From: Anticarsia gemmatalis | Lineage: Eukaryota > Arthropoda > Insecta > Lepidoptera > Erebidae | DNA: 64,000 nt | Assembly (NCBI RefSeq): GCF_050436995.1 | Contig: NC_134745.1 | Location: 2,108,001 to 2,172,000 of the forward strand | Reading direction: 5' to 3' | Shown: in pieces, positions 33,689 through 45,790 of the stretch | Position numbering within the stretch: position 1 is the first letter of the stretch | Layout of the letters: every line of letters starts with the position of its first letter | Program-made: the position numbers and the translations under genes | Notes under the pieces: model-generated | The model's database searches: none | The model's input: the letters and a program-made list of their open reading frames with translations, nothing else | Told to the model about the DNA's origin: nothing

Positions 33689-34689
33689 AATGTTGTGCCA
33701 TAAAATGTTTAGAGTCGTAATATCGATATTGGATCTGTAGCTAGAGCAATATGTATCGATATCTTGTTACAAGTTAGTGCTAGAATGTCCTGTTGGTAGC
33801 ATCTGGCGCGTGATTAATGTCCATACTTCTCGGTGTGAGACAGCTTATGTTGTACACCACATATATCTAACTAATATTATTGGCTTTACAACTACATGTA
33901 TTGCTTGCTTCTATGGTTTATGGCTGAAATGCAATAACAGTATTACATTGAAATGTTTGAGTGATGTTGTAATATTATATACAAAGGTGTAGCAAGAGGT
34001 TTATGAAATACCCCCATATTTTGCAATTAACGATGTTAGTCACATGTTTTAGGGGGCGAGCTTATTCCAAATACGTTACGAAACTCCGGGCTACTGTTGA
34101 GAAATTTTTGGAGATAATGTAATTTTGTAATTTAAGAAGTCCACCGTCAATAAAGACTGTCAGCTTTTCTTTGTTCAGCTGTTGAAGAAGTACAAAAAAT
34201 TCGAATGACAAATATAATTGTTGGGCCGCAGAAGATAGTGCAAATAGTCGTATAAAGGCTGTGACAACTTCATTTTATATTTAGACTGTTATAGCGTACT
34301 TAACAAACAAAGGTCTGTAAGCACGGTACTTAAAAGCGTCATTACCAGTAACCGCTTCCGCTAGTGGACTATTATACCTAGGATAAGCTTAATGCATCTT
34401 ACGCGCTCATTTTATTCAAAAACTACGAGTTTAACGCAACGTTTCATACGATTTTATTTAATCGGTGCCCGAATTGTTAACAGTTTAAAGAACTTGGCGA
34501 ATTTCGAAATTTTCCCCATTGAAAAAATTCTATGGAACACACATCTGTTTCGTAAAGCTCGTTTTACAAGCGTGTCTGACTAACAAAATATTCCACTTTA
34601 TATTAGGATGTTCATGAAATACATTTACGACATAGATACGGCGGAAGCCTTTTAATAGGCTCGATATACCTACACATAAATTCTTAACA
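33689..34689. other. Non-coding stretch
   Basis: No feature is supported before the minus-strand retrotransposon fossil. Part of it may be further decayed LINE sequence. Confidence 0.4.
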
Positions 34690-34915
34690 AGATGTTTGTA
34701 ATAACAACGGCCCGAGAACATGACCTTGTGAAACTCCTTCTATACCGAACCTTATTAAATGACGTCTTATCGAAAGTACCACATAAAATTGGTTCTTAGA
34801 ATACGTTTGGTTTCGTAAAGACAGAATAAAATCAATAGTTTTCGAAGAAACCTAATTTATGGAACAGATGTATGTGTCGTAGTCAGACAAATGCCTTAGA
34901 GCTTTTTGGTAACCT
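34690..34915 (-). pseudogene. Jockey/CR1-like reverse transcriptase remnant
   Basis: Minus-strand translation gives, in order: SSKAF followed by a stop and LRHIHLFHKLGFF (cf. the family block SKAFD...H..L..KL...G); then, after a +1/-1 frame change, SSKTIDFILSLRNQ and NQFYVVLS (cf. ..F.SYL.NR.QYV); and then FGIEGVSQGHVLGPLL, which parallels the conserved RT motif GVPQGS.LGPLLF. After that the frame hits a stop (QTSC*). The catalytic FADD block is not present. It is a 5'- and 3'-truncated, frameshifted fossil and cannot encode a working enzyme. Motif order and spacing make the RT identity firm; the clade is inferred. Confidence 0.78.
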
Positions 34916-36267
34916 AATTTTGTACTCAAGTCTGTGAAAACAAGTCATGACATTCTATACAGGTACCGTCCTTAAAGTAAAAAAAAAAGCTTTATTTAAC
35001 GTTTTTCATATTGAGTATATCCATTAAACGGCTTTCTTGTAGTGCCGTGATGCATGAGCTAGTATTTCTTTCTATTTACAATAAATTGTTCACCCGCGTC
35101 TGTAAATTAACGTCCAACAAATCCCATTTTTAATCCATAATTCAGTCTATAGCGGAGGTAATAAATCGTTAGGACGTTAACAGCTTGTCTAATGCACCCG
35201 CAGCGCGTGATGCATCGACCGTTTACGGGACAACGACATCTAGCGTCAACTTGATGGAGTTTGCACGCAGTTTGCAGTTAATGGCTTGGGATAACTCTTG
35301 TATGAGGATAATTTATAGTAGAGCCCATGAATCGTAGGAACAATGCACTCATAACTGCTTAGGTAGTGTTTATTTATTGTCGTGTTAGGGGACTTGATAA
35401 ACTATGTTCAAAGACGAAGTTGGGGTGAATTTGTATGGCCTGTTTAATGATTCATGATGTTTACAGCGCCGCATGTTTTTCATCACGTCGAGAGAAGTTT
35501 GTGTTACGCATTGAGGGTGTTGTTTAAGGAACATACGTCTTTATCAGATCTGTTGCCGTGAGTGGTGTCAGAAAAAACATCCACACGAACACCGATTTCA
35601 TTATCACTTATACGAAAAAGATATTGGAATTCAAGTAGCGTTCTGTCAAGATCTGACACGAAGATATCAATGAGGACTGATTTGGCAAATTGCGTCGTCT
35701 AAGCTTAACGTAAAACCGTATCAATAGAAGTGCTCCATAATACGATCAATTCAATAACAAAGTTCCGCAGTCATCAGCAATTTGAATATTTACGGGCCAT
35801 AAAGCCATTGTTTAGTGGGCTATCAAATCAATTTTTATCGTCCAACATCTGAACAAAACATACACAATAGCTCAAAGTAAGGAAAGTGGACCGCAATAAA
35901 TTGTACTTATATTTCTTGGGCCCACGTTTGACAATATTATTACGAGCTTACTTATGTGGCCGTTTGAAACAACCTTACAGTTCTCGCTGGCATTCTTTAA
36001 CATTGTACCGTTGCTTTTGTTAGAGATATGAAAATCCTGCTATGGTTTTCCACAATCCTTTCTTTTCTAAAGTGGGATTTGTGAAGTACATGTAGACTCT
36101 ATGGATAATACATGTATGGTTGCTTAACATAAAGATATTTTTAATTGGAATATTCTAGAATACATGAAATCTTCTTAGAACAATTCTAAGGCTATTACAG
36201 GATAGCTATAGGATACTAAGACGTGTAAAGGTTAAACCTAATAAAAGAAATACTGAGTAGCACGCGC
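34916..36267. other. Non-coding stretch
   Basis: A GC-richer patch at 35180-35290 (GCACCCGCAGCGCGTGATGCATCG...TTTGCACGCAGTTTGCAG) has no frame I can support. Confidence 0.4.
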
Positions 36268-36360
36268 TTAATTACCGCTCTTAAGCGTTAAACACCCCAG
36301 AGCTGTCCAATCAAATTAAAGAAGCTGATTTAGCTTCAGCTTGAGCGACGGCGGTAATCT
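36266..36360. repeat. Imperfect inverted repeat with inner hairpin
   Basis: AATTACCGCTCTTAAGC on the left pairs imperfectly with GCTTGAGCGACGGCGGTAAT on the right. The interior contains a hairpin, GAAGCTGATTTAGCTTC. It may be an old small inverted-repeat element. Confidence 0.4.
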
Positions 36361-36554
36361 CTTCCACTACAGCGGACAACGGATTAAATATCATTTTTAA
36401 GCCAGAAATAATTTAACACGGAATAAAATCCCGAATATTCCGGGATTACATTGCAGTACGGTCGACGACGTACCGTGTCAATGGGACACGCTATGAATGT
36501 TGATAAGAGGGGGTATACCAAGTACTCGTAAAACCTCGTATAAATATTCGGCTT

Positions 36555-36599
36555 ATAAGACCGAGCGAGTGACGTGCGAACGTATGAACTCGGTCTTAT
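36555..36599. repeat. Hairpin with perfect 11-bp arms
   Basis: ATAAGACCGAG (36555-36565) and CTCGGTCTTAT (36589-36599) flank a 23-nt loop. It lies inside a 119-codon minus-strand open frame (36384-36743) that shows no known domain, so I treat the frame as chance. Confidence 0.6.
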
Positions 36600-39000
36600 G
36601 CGAGAGAACCACAGAGCAGTTTTATTTTTAAAGTTTTCCACAAAATAAAACCTACGGTTGTTTGTTGAAGTCGATTCGAGGAAATAAATGCCGGTGTAGT
36701 TGCAACAAGTTCCTGGAACTCGGGTTAAATTCTTTGGTTGCATTCTCGGAATAAAGGAAATACTCTAGGTTACAATATTTAACGCTACAATGTTTACAGT
36801 AAAGAAATAAATTACTATCAAGTGCACAACCAACACGAGCAGTACAATATCAAAGTATAAGCTCCAATCTTCTTCCGAGCTAAGCCTGAAAGTCCAATCT
36901 CTTCAAGTCCCGGTGAAACCAAACATTTATCCTTAGTTCTCGAACAAAAACTGTCCTCGCTCCCACAGCAGTAATAAAGGTGTACACGTACTTTTTTCTA
37001 ATTTCTTAGAAAACTTCCGAGAAAATGACTAAGGTGAATTGATTTACGCTGAAAGTTGGACAGTTAGTAAATGAAGAAGCGTCTCTTAGGAATGCAGGGG
37101 AGGTTCCAACTACTTCAAATTTGTTGCGATAGAGTTTGGGTACGTATTTATTTTTTGTCAAAAGTTTACAATATTTGAAATTATACGGGTAGAATAAGTT
37201 TTGTGGAGGGTAAGAAATATTGCAAATCCCTTATTCGCCCTAGGGATGGCGGGGTCGTAAACGGCGACGGTCCCTTGCATAGGGTTGATGGTGGGGCTAT
37301 AGTTTCGCTATCACCCTCGTATTGGAGATTTGGGAGAAAAACTCATCAACACAAATAGGGAACGTATATCATTTACAAATCCACGTAAGATAGTGAGCTT
37401 GCAATACATAATGTTGTACACAATTCGGATTGATTTTACTTTGAGTTCAGTATATACGAAGTAGTATTTTAAATTGGAGAGCGACATATTTCAAGTCCTG
37501 AAGGTAAAGTTTTAATACACCTACATCAAGTATTTAAATGAAGTTGGATTTTGTTTAGAATTCATCTCTCAAAAACTTTTAATGATTTCTCTACTACATG
37601 AAAATATGGAGTAGATAAGTTTCTCAAATAAGATCGTTATTTTTACTTCGATGTAGCTCTGAATCTGTCGTACTAAAGAAGAGTGGATTTCGAATTTGAA
37701 AATTATAACAACACTGTTTTAAATTCGAGTTTCCTTGCCAAACTGCCAGTATCCAATCACACTTTAACCCAAGATAAAAAGCCAGTAACAATCGCATTAC
37801 ATCATAACAGTAACGGTTACATAACATCCAGTTGGTAACATTATTCTTAAGAAAAAAGGACTTTTTATACGAACAAAAGTCACTGGAGACAAAGGGGGAG
37901 GCCCTACCTTAATAACACAAAGTTAGGTACGAACAGCAAGAAAAAAGGACCCGCGTCTAGGCGTATATTTCACAAGAAAACTTCGGGCGGTATTCTAAAA
38001 GCAATTTAACGTATAGTCGGATTTCAGTTTTAAAGGCTGATCTTTTCGTCGGCTTGACTATTGTTTACCTTTTGATTTATACACAGATTGTTTCAGGAAA
38101 ATTGGTTGAAATCTACAAAAGTTTTTCTTTACCGAAAGTATTTTTAAATTTGATATAAAGAAAGTTCTGTCTTCATTTCCTTTTTACAACATTTTTGATG
38201 TATAATTTCGTTTGTAGACACCGCAAGTCTAGTACCTAATTTGAAGTGGAACATAATTTTTGTGGCACGTAAAACTTCAAGTCTTATAAAAACTTATTAA
38301 TAACGTGAAAGCTGTAAAACAAAAACATTGGCATCAGAAAATATCATGATCCCCTAATTTGCATAAAGTTTGTTTGAACCACCCGGGGACCAAACTTGAG
38401 ACGACCGGGTTTATTATCACTTTTTGTTTTTGAACATCACGCATTTGGATACGAAGAAAGGTTTTTGGGTTTATAAGATATCTAAGATAGGATACAATAA
38501 GTTTTTGTGACTCGAAACATGTTTTTTATACATAAAGCTTCTGTGACACTCGCTGTATCTTCCTTATTTTGACTTGATTACCACGTCTTACCACAGCATT
38601 TCCCTTAACCAAATGAACACGTCATTGACCTCTAAAACAAATACAATTACCGGTGAAGTGAAAAGAAAAGCGTGAATTAAAATCAATACGCAAGCCATAA
38701 ACGAACCTAAAATTGGCCAAACAAATGAGAAAGAACAATTCAGAACAAAACAAGTAGGTAGCAGTTCGTTGCGTTGCAGATAGAATGGGGCAATTTGGAC
38801 CGATGGGGCGAACTGGGGTATTATAAGTATTAGCAGTTTTCTTGTTAAAAATTCCTGTTTACTTTGGCCCGGGTAAATGGACGTATCGGATAAGGGCCGA
38901 ATTAGATTATTATTAAGGCGCGTAACATCGTCGGTACGTTGTAAGTGGATTTTGGAATCGCTCGCCGAGAAACACGTTTACGTTGTGTTTTATACATTTT
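36600..39000. other. Non-coding stretch
   Basis: A GC-rich block at 37235-37320 (CCCTAGGGATGGCGGGGTCG...GGTTGATGGTGGGGCTATAG) stands out but matches nothing I know. GGGGCAATTTGG...GGGGCGAACTGGGG at 38788-38816 is a short G-rich motif cluster. No gene is supported. Confidence 0.4.
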
Positions 39001-42000
39001 TGTAAATATGTATGCGTAATAAAAATGTTGTTTGCGCCTCTAATGTTATTCTAGACTAGACGAAATATGAATTTGGGAATATAATGTTATTATAATGTTT
39101 ATCCGGGTGGGGTTTTCTTTGCTCTTTGGTATAACTGATATGTAGACCTGAGAATTGAAAGATTCCAGAAAATGTTTACGTGTATGTACCAGCTAACTAG
39201 AGAATGTTTTCATACTATTATGTCTCTTATATAACACTTGTTCAGTATTGTGTTATTTCATTCTGTACCGTGAAAGGCTTCGCCCCGAAATAATTACTTA
39301 ATCTCATATGTGGTCCACGTGTATAATATTCCGTCGACTATTTTCGTAAACATGATTACGCAACGCTTAAATTTTAAATGATATAGCCACACAAAACATA
39401 TAAATGAATTATATTTTGATCTAATCAAATACTGCAACAACTTACTCGTGCTATGATTTTTAAGTAGTTAGTTAGTTAGATAGGACTTAGAATCCTACTT
39501 TTGTGTGTCTGTTTAATAAGGAATAAAAAGTTAAATTTCCGATTTTATCAGAGCTACTGCAAATTGTAGGCAAGCTTTAATGACAGTAAGGTGAATTACA
39601 AAAAATATTTTGCGATATAAATACAAAACATTGCTGCAAAACATGAGCTGTAATTCGTAAATGAACAGTGAAGCAGTCTAAAACCTCAAATCTCGTTGAT
39701 CTCTGGCCATCGGAAACTCCCTTTGTAATCCCTCCTCCCTTCCTCACTCATTATTTATTATTTTTTATCTGACATCCGAGGCTGCCCCGGAGCGGCACGG
39801 AACGTCGCCATTTTCTACGTTTAAAATGATATTACGAAATAGAACTGTTAGCTGGCGTGTATTTTAGACATTTTATGGTAACGATGTCGAAGACGTTGGG
39901 GAATGCAATCTGCAGTTTGTTTGAAGGAGACTGTTATTAAGACAGGTTATGTACGAGTCACCTGCATTTTGAACCGTGTTTTTAAGTTACTAAGCCGAAA
40001 CGCTCTTCTACTAAACATATGCTTTTATGTCATAAGGAGACGTCGATGAGTCGTAAGGATAATATTAATAAATTCAAATTCGAATTCATTTATTTGTCAT
40101 CACAGGTATACATACATGATCATTATAATAAAAAATTTGGATGCATATTTCTTACTCGTTAATTGCATTTTTCCGAACATGAAGCTGTTCTTGACAGTAG
40201 TATTTTTAGGATTTTTCTATGCAACTTAACATTATCACAGGATAAGGTCCAAAATATAAACTCACACAAAGGCATCACGATTATTCCTACTCCGTCATTT
40301 ACTTTATAGCAATGCATGTGAATATGTATCTGCATTGAGTTCAAACTAGTGTAGTGCCGCAGGGCCGTTCAATTTGGTCCACTGTGGCCGGTAACTGATG
40401 CTCTGTGGACCTCCATCTACTGTTTATTATGACTGCTTCAATGAACTGAAATTGGTCTACAGTGTTTGTGGGTGGTAGTGTTTATGACTATTGGCCAAGG
40501 TATATAGGGCCGTGTGACAAGATGTACATATGTATTATATATATATATATTGATGGGAAGAAAAACTGATACCTTTTATAGATTCATTACAAGTGTGTAG
40601 TGTTCGAGTCAAAGTCGATGAAGTAATCTTTTCATTGACAAAACAAACGTTGCGGGATCGAAACACACTCAATTTTAATAATATACTGACGTAAAACCTT
40701 AATATTAAGTAATTGATTTAGGATCCATTTAAAAAAGGATAAGTAAAGAAATCTCTCGTTAATATTGCCACCGAAAAAGAATCCAATATTTTCATTGACA
40801 GATTGTCAAATAAATGAATTATGAATGAACGTCTATAGAAAACGCATACATTATACCATCTCCCTTGCTTTAAAAGAAAAAGAATATGATTCGAAGCATT
40901 GATTATTGCCCAAATTATACATTCAGAGAATCACAATGTCTCAACACCCCAATACGATCGAATGTTCGAGACAAACAAAAATGAACGTAACGAGCTTTTG
41001 ACACAATAAAAAGAAAATTGTACACCCGTCTGCATATGTTTTAGGGGAAAAAATCTGCTAGAAAAATTAAACTAAATATGTCGTTTAACGAACTATCAAA
41101 CAATACAAAAACGTGCAATTTCCAAAAAAGCACTTGTGTTATGTCTTTTCAAAGTATTACGAAACTCAAATGCACACGAAACATCTTTATATATTTTCTC
41201 AAACGTAGTCGAACTTTTACTGAGTTTAAATATGCCTTTACGACACGGTTGCTAGTGTATCCGACTGCTATTTCATACACGTGTCTGGTATGTGATTCCG
41301 AATGACAAAAGCCCAAATAACATATGCCCGATCACTATTGGCCGAAGAATCATTAGCCTACCTCTTCGGGTATAACAAGTCTGGTTTTATGTTCCCGTTA
41401 TGTTAAAACGTATATTTATAAAAAAAAATTTTGTCAAAATCATTCCCTATTATTTTAAAAAGGATCACGGAATTTGACAAACATCGTCTTTTCTATTACA
41501 AAGTAGAATCCCTTTACAGCAGTTGAGACTTCGACGTGTTTCGGAGTAAAAGGGGTGCGTTAGGGTGAAGGGGGCGGTTCCATTGACCCCCCAAATGACG
41601 TGTTGCTTACACCCCCTAATGCGTATAAGACGTGTCAGCGAATCGTATTTCCCAAATACAAAATATCCAATTTTGAATTCAAATTCTATTGATATTGGTT
41701 TTGATTTCAATATTTGAATACCATTTTCGTTTTAATTGATTATATTAAAAGTGATTTGTCAATTTGAATGTTTCCTTTTCTATTGGAAAAAGATGGCTTG
41801 TATTTCAAGACAACGTTAAAAAATCCAGACTATTAGATAGCTAATTGTAGGTACCCATTCATAGGGAATAAATATGTAAGTTTGTATCATCAATTCATCA
41901 GAAAAAAATATAAACTGATATAAAAAATTGTATTTTATAGATTTACGGCTCGGCTTTAATTTTTTGCCAAGAAATGATTACTGCCGCTATTGAGTACCAA

Positions 42001-42650
42001 TCGACTGGCTTACCCGGTCTCCTGCTTTACAGTACAGGCATTGGGTTAACAATACCAATAATATAAGGACACTATCATTCAAGCTCAAAACGAATATCTA
42101 TTACGCAACTTTCTTAATTCACTTCATTAAAATTCTCTCCACGACTTAATCATACACGGTTCTTCTCTCATTAGCATTATTGGAATAGTTTAGTATTCCA
42201 CACAAAGCCTAAATTACCATCCGGTATAATATTGAAAGGCTTTGTCTACTTTCCTACTTTCTTTTGATTACTCCCGGTATAAGCTTACCCGGACACCTGG
42301 GTAACCGTTATTGCCTGGACTTAAGATGCCTGGAGCTTGGAAAAGCAGGCAATATAGAAGGTGCAACGTTAAAGCTAAATCCATGTAATAATTTTAGTGT
42401 CGTGTTTCCTTTCTTTAATAAGGTTTGCTAGATTACAGAAATATTATTTATAGTACAGTTCATAGTCAATTAAGGGTTTAGCACAAGCCAACAACATTAA
42501 GGTTTTTGACATGGCTTATCGATTTTCCCTCTTTTTCATAAACACAGTTTATAAACCTATTGTAGCTAAAAAGCTACTATAATATGTTTTCTCTTTTTCA
42601 TTTCGCTAAGGAGTGAAAGAAACAAAACAATAAGCCTTTTATAACTTCAT
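39001..42650. other. Non-coding stretch with small repeats
   Basis: It contains GGGTGGGGTTTTC at about 39105 (resembling the CCCCACCC module of the 19.3-kb array, reversed), a short GTTA run near 39470, a (TA)n tract at about 40535-40550, and a G/C-rich inverted pair at 41555-41622 (GTGCGTTAGGG against CCCCCTAATGCG). Open frames of 60-80 codons have no motif. Confidence 0.4.
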
Positions 42651-42955
42651 ATCCATACTAATATTATAAATTCGAAAGTAACTCTGTCTGTCTGTCTGTC
42701 TGTCTGCTACTCAATCACGCCTATACTACTGAACCAATTTGCATGAAATTTGCTATGGAGATATTTTGATACCCGAGAAAGGACATAGGCTACTTTTTAC
42801 CCCGGGAAAATGACGCATTTCCCGGGAAAATTCAAGTGAAGTCAAGAAGTCGCGAATAATCAATATTATAATGACATTGAAATAACAAAAATCCGTTGTC
42901 ATGGCAACTGTTCTAATGGCGGATATGCCTTAGCGCGACTTCGTTATATTATGAG
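42651..42955 (-). repeat. CTAGCTGACCCG-family interspersed element, minus strand
   Basis: In the plus reading it starts CCATACTAATATTATAAATTCG, carries a (CTGT)n tract at 42686-42706, and continues through ACTGAACCAATTTGCATGAAATTTG and CCCGAGAAAGGACATAGGCTA to GCGCGACTTCGTTATATTATGAG. It is nearly identical to 6775-6940 in the shared part, but its 5' half is different and contains two GAAATG-CGCATTTCCCGGGAAAA motifs. Confidence 0.78.
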
Positions 42956-43104
42956 ATATAAATAATTTTGAGAATATTTTTCGTGAAAAAAAGCATATTT
43001 TGTTGTTAAGGAATAATTACAAAGTTTTTATTAACTTAAATGCAACATTCTTTAACGAGCTGTGTTAAACAACTGTCGGACATGTCATTCCTCATGATTG
43101 TTTC

Positions 43105-43455
43105 TTCCAAACTACCTTCACACAAGAACTATTGAAAAACTTTGATGAAATTTGGTAGACAGGTCCTACTAATATTATAAAACCAGACACAAAACAATTA
43201 TTTGTGGATCGCACAAATCTATACTAATATTATAAAGCTGAAGAGTTTGTTTGTTTGTTTGTTTGAACGCGCTAATCTCAGGATCTGCTGGTCCGATTTG
43301 AAAAATTCTTTCAGTGTTAGATAGCCCATTTATCGAGGAAGGTTATAGGCTATATAACATCACGCTACGGCTATTAGGAGCGGAGTAGCAACGAAAAATG
43401 TTACAAAAGCGGGGTAAATTATGTGACGCAAGCGAAGTTGCGCGGGTCAGCTAGT
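43105..43455 (-). repeat. Nested repeat mosaic ending in a CTAGCTGACCCGCGCAAC element
   Basis: Three pieces adjoin. The first is a fragment with TTGATGAAATTTGGTAGACAGG and ACTAATATTATAAAA (43120-43182). The second is a short piece, AAACAATTATTTGTGGATCGCACAAAT, from the family at 49.5 kb (43190-43217). The third is a minus-strand element (43219-43455) that begins ATACTAATATTATAAAGCTG with a (GTTT)n tract and ends GAAGTTGCGCGGGTCAGCTAGT. The order suggests insertion of one repeat into another. Confidence 0.7.
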
Positions 43456-44123
43456 ATTTTTATAAATAAGAGGGTAAGTCTTAAAAGATAACAAATGCAA
43501 CCGGCTTTTAACGTCTCCTTAAAACACCAAGACGCTCAGCTCAATTATCCCTATGCTGCCACCCATCTATGGAATGTTCCAGAAAAAGATTGGTTTACCT
43601 AATGGTCGCTCTCCGAGCTGTGAGCGCAACTGGCTATAAGCGCCTGAAAACTGATATGTTATGAAAGCGATCTGAAGTCTGATGATCGGATTATGACGTC
43701 ACAGTTTTCCAATTCAACAATCTCTGTTATGTGACACTATCTCTAAGTAACTTGCGTGCGTCATAGATATGTCTATCGTCATACGCATTACGTATTCGTT
43801 AAGTAAGTGTTTATATAAATATGTTTTTGAAGTACTGATGTGAGAGTACTTTAAAACTAGATATACATATGTATAATATTAATACTATTCTTTGTTTACC
43901 TTTTATACTTCACATTAAAAATAACGAAATGAGTTTTATAAAATGTCTGTGACTTTCAAATAGCTAGCTCGATAGTGTGAATTTTAAATAACCTTTGTTA
44001 AAGTCCCACTGTTCTATCACTAAATACACGAGAATGATAAACGAAAAAACATTATATTTAAGAAGAAACGTTACTTTACCAATTTATAAAAATTAAAAAT
44101 GTGTACATAAAACTTTCTAGTCC
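43456..44123. other. Non-coding stretch
   Basis: GCTGCCACCCATCTATGGAATGTTCCAG at 43556-43583 is GC-richer and may be a further repeat piece. Nothing else is recognised. Confidence 0.35.
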
Positions 44124-44216
44124 CCAACCCGCACTTGACCAGCAGCGTGGTAAACTCAAGTTCTAACCCTTGCCTGACTACGGGAGGTGGCGCTTGCCCA
44201 GCAGTGAGACACCAAT
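44124..44216 (+). repeat. LINE-type repeat tail (AACCCGCACTTG..CAGCGTGGT..GCCCAGCAGTGAGAC)
   Basis: CAACCCGCACTTGACCAGCAGCGTGGTAAACTC, then GGAGGTGGCGCTTGCCCAGCAGTGAGAC, matches the end of an abundant lepidopteran non-LTR element that I recall as 'caacccgcattggagcagcgtggtggagtatgc...ggaggcctgtgcccagcagtgggac'. Confidence 0.6.
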
Positions 44217-44684
44217 GGTTTAAATTTATTTTAGAAGAACTTTCTGGAAACCATTAGTTTTTAATACAAGTAAAAATAATCTAATATTACGCTCAAAAGA
44301 TTTATTAAGGCTGTCAATGAACCTTCTCTTGAAGTGTTGGTCAAGGTAACGAGGGGCCGACACTTTGACGTTAAGACGGTTTCTCGGACCTAGGTCGAAA
44401 GGCTTTTAGTACGAATTGCTGTACGAAAGTGAAAAACCTTAGTGGAAATGTTTATATAAGAGTGTTTCGTTACAATGTGTTCTAGGTTTTGGGACGTCGT
44501 GATACGTCAACAATAGGTAGGTTTCAGAAAAAACAGGACAAATCAGGTAAGTAACTTAGGCTGCCTTTTCACCAAATACGTGTCAGAGTGAAGCGCTAAG
44601 TAATTTTGTGTGTTTGATAATAGCAACAACCCGCTGAAAGGAAGCCAAATAATATAAACATCAAATAAGGTACTTATGAAAGGC

Positions 44685-44810
44685 GTGCAGCAGCTCAATT
44701 CTCTACCACTATCGACAACCAGCCAGCTATCGATAAATGTTGCATAAAAATCTCATCAGCGCCTCTACCGGGCGTCCTGGGAATTATTTTGGCAGTAAAT
44801 TTTTAATGTG
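44685..44810 (+). repeat. CTCTACCACTATCGA family, copy 2
   Basis: ATTCTCTACCACTATCGACAACCAGCCAGCTATCGA, then AAAATCTCATCAGCGCCTCTACCGGGCGTCCTGGGAATTATTTTGGCAGTAAAT, aligns along its whole length with the copy at 60681-60808. It has no open frame and no inverted ends that I can see. Confidence 0.65.
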
Positions 44811-45745
44811 AAATTTCCGATGTTCGACAGTACTTACCGACTGTAGCAAATCGCTCTACAGTTGACAAAACGTTAGTAGCACGTTATAGTTAGATCTCCA
44901 TCACCTGTACACCCCTCTTGTAAATATTCTTTTTAAAAATTTAGTTCCCTGCGACAAAAAAAAATATTTGCCGCGCTTTATAAGTCAGACGATTCATTGT
45001 AAAAAAGGCTGTCGTATTTTCTAAGCAAATCTATTAGTGGAATTTCTCCTCCCTCTTTGCCTAGTTGCCTCGCACATCTCAGGTAGAAATGTATCTCTTT
45101 CGTGCCGAGTTCATTCCGTGTTTTTTTCTGTGAGACCTGCTTTTGTTGAGTAGATAGTGTAAAGGCAGTCTTATACATGAAATTAGGTCGTGAACTCTTG
45201 TTTGGACTAGACTTGTATTACATTATCTTTGTTATGTCTGTCTCTTCGCCCTGAAGCTAATTTAAAAATAACATGTTATAATATAATTCAGTTCGGATTG
45301 ATCTTTTATAAATGTTCATTAAAGTTATTTTTGAAAATATTATTGTTTTTTTTTCGGTGCTCTTCATTTTAAGCATCCGTAAACAATAGTGTTATCTAAT
45401 AACAATAAAAAAGCTCTTTTACGCAAAATATTATAAGAAAATTCTCTGCCTATTCAGCCCGTATAAAAATCGGAACCTAGTTCAATCAAAGCAACCTGAC
45501 GCATTACGTCTAAGAACTAAAGCAACGAAATCTTACCAGTAAGAATATAAAAACACACTTTTACCATAAACGCAATTTTACCAGTAAAAATGCTATCCAT
45601 ACAAATATATTCTACATAGCTCATAAAGTAAAATATAAGAGCAAACCATTTGCATAAATAAATCTGTCGATAATTTGCCAATGTTTTCTTCACCCTGGGG
45701 GAGTAATAACGCCTCGAATATTTACCGATACGAAGCCGTATGTTG
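44811..45745. other. AT-rich non-coding stretch
   Basis: No gene is supported. If the minus-strand ratchet site at 45.76 kb is used, this is intron downstream of it. Confidence 0.45.
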
Positions 45746-45790
45746 TAAATTGGTTGTGCTTACCTGAAACAAAAACGACATTATAATTAA
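45746..45790 (-). promoter_or_regulatory. Candidate recursive (ratchet-point) splice site
   Basis: On the minus strand a T-rich acceptor, GTCGTTTTTGTTTCAG, is joined directly to a donor, GTAAGCACAACC, with no exon between; the junction lies between 45764 and 45763. An upstream GATTAATTATAAT could supply the branch point. This matches the ratchet points known from long insect introns, where an intron is removed in steps through zero-length exons. It implies a long minus-strand intron. I cannot identify the host gene from this window. Confidence 0.5.

Noticed and set aside
36384..36743. 119-codon minus-strand open frame, among the longest in the window
   Set aside because: No domain, signal peptide or family motif; it contains a perfect hairpin and has no promoter or splice context. 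Chance frames of this length are expected in 64 kb.
44526..44544. Possible 19-nt plus-strand microexon (GGTTTCAG ... AATCAG|GTAAGTAAC)
   Set aside because: The donor is good but the acceptor has almost no pyrimidine tract.
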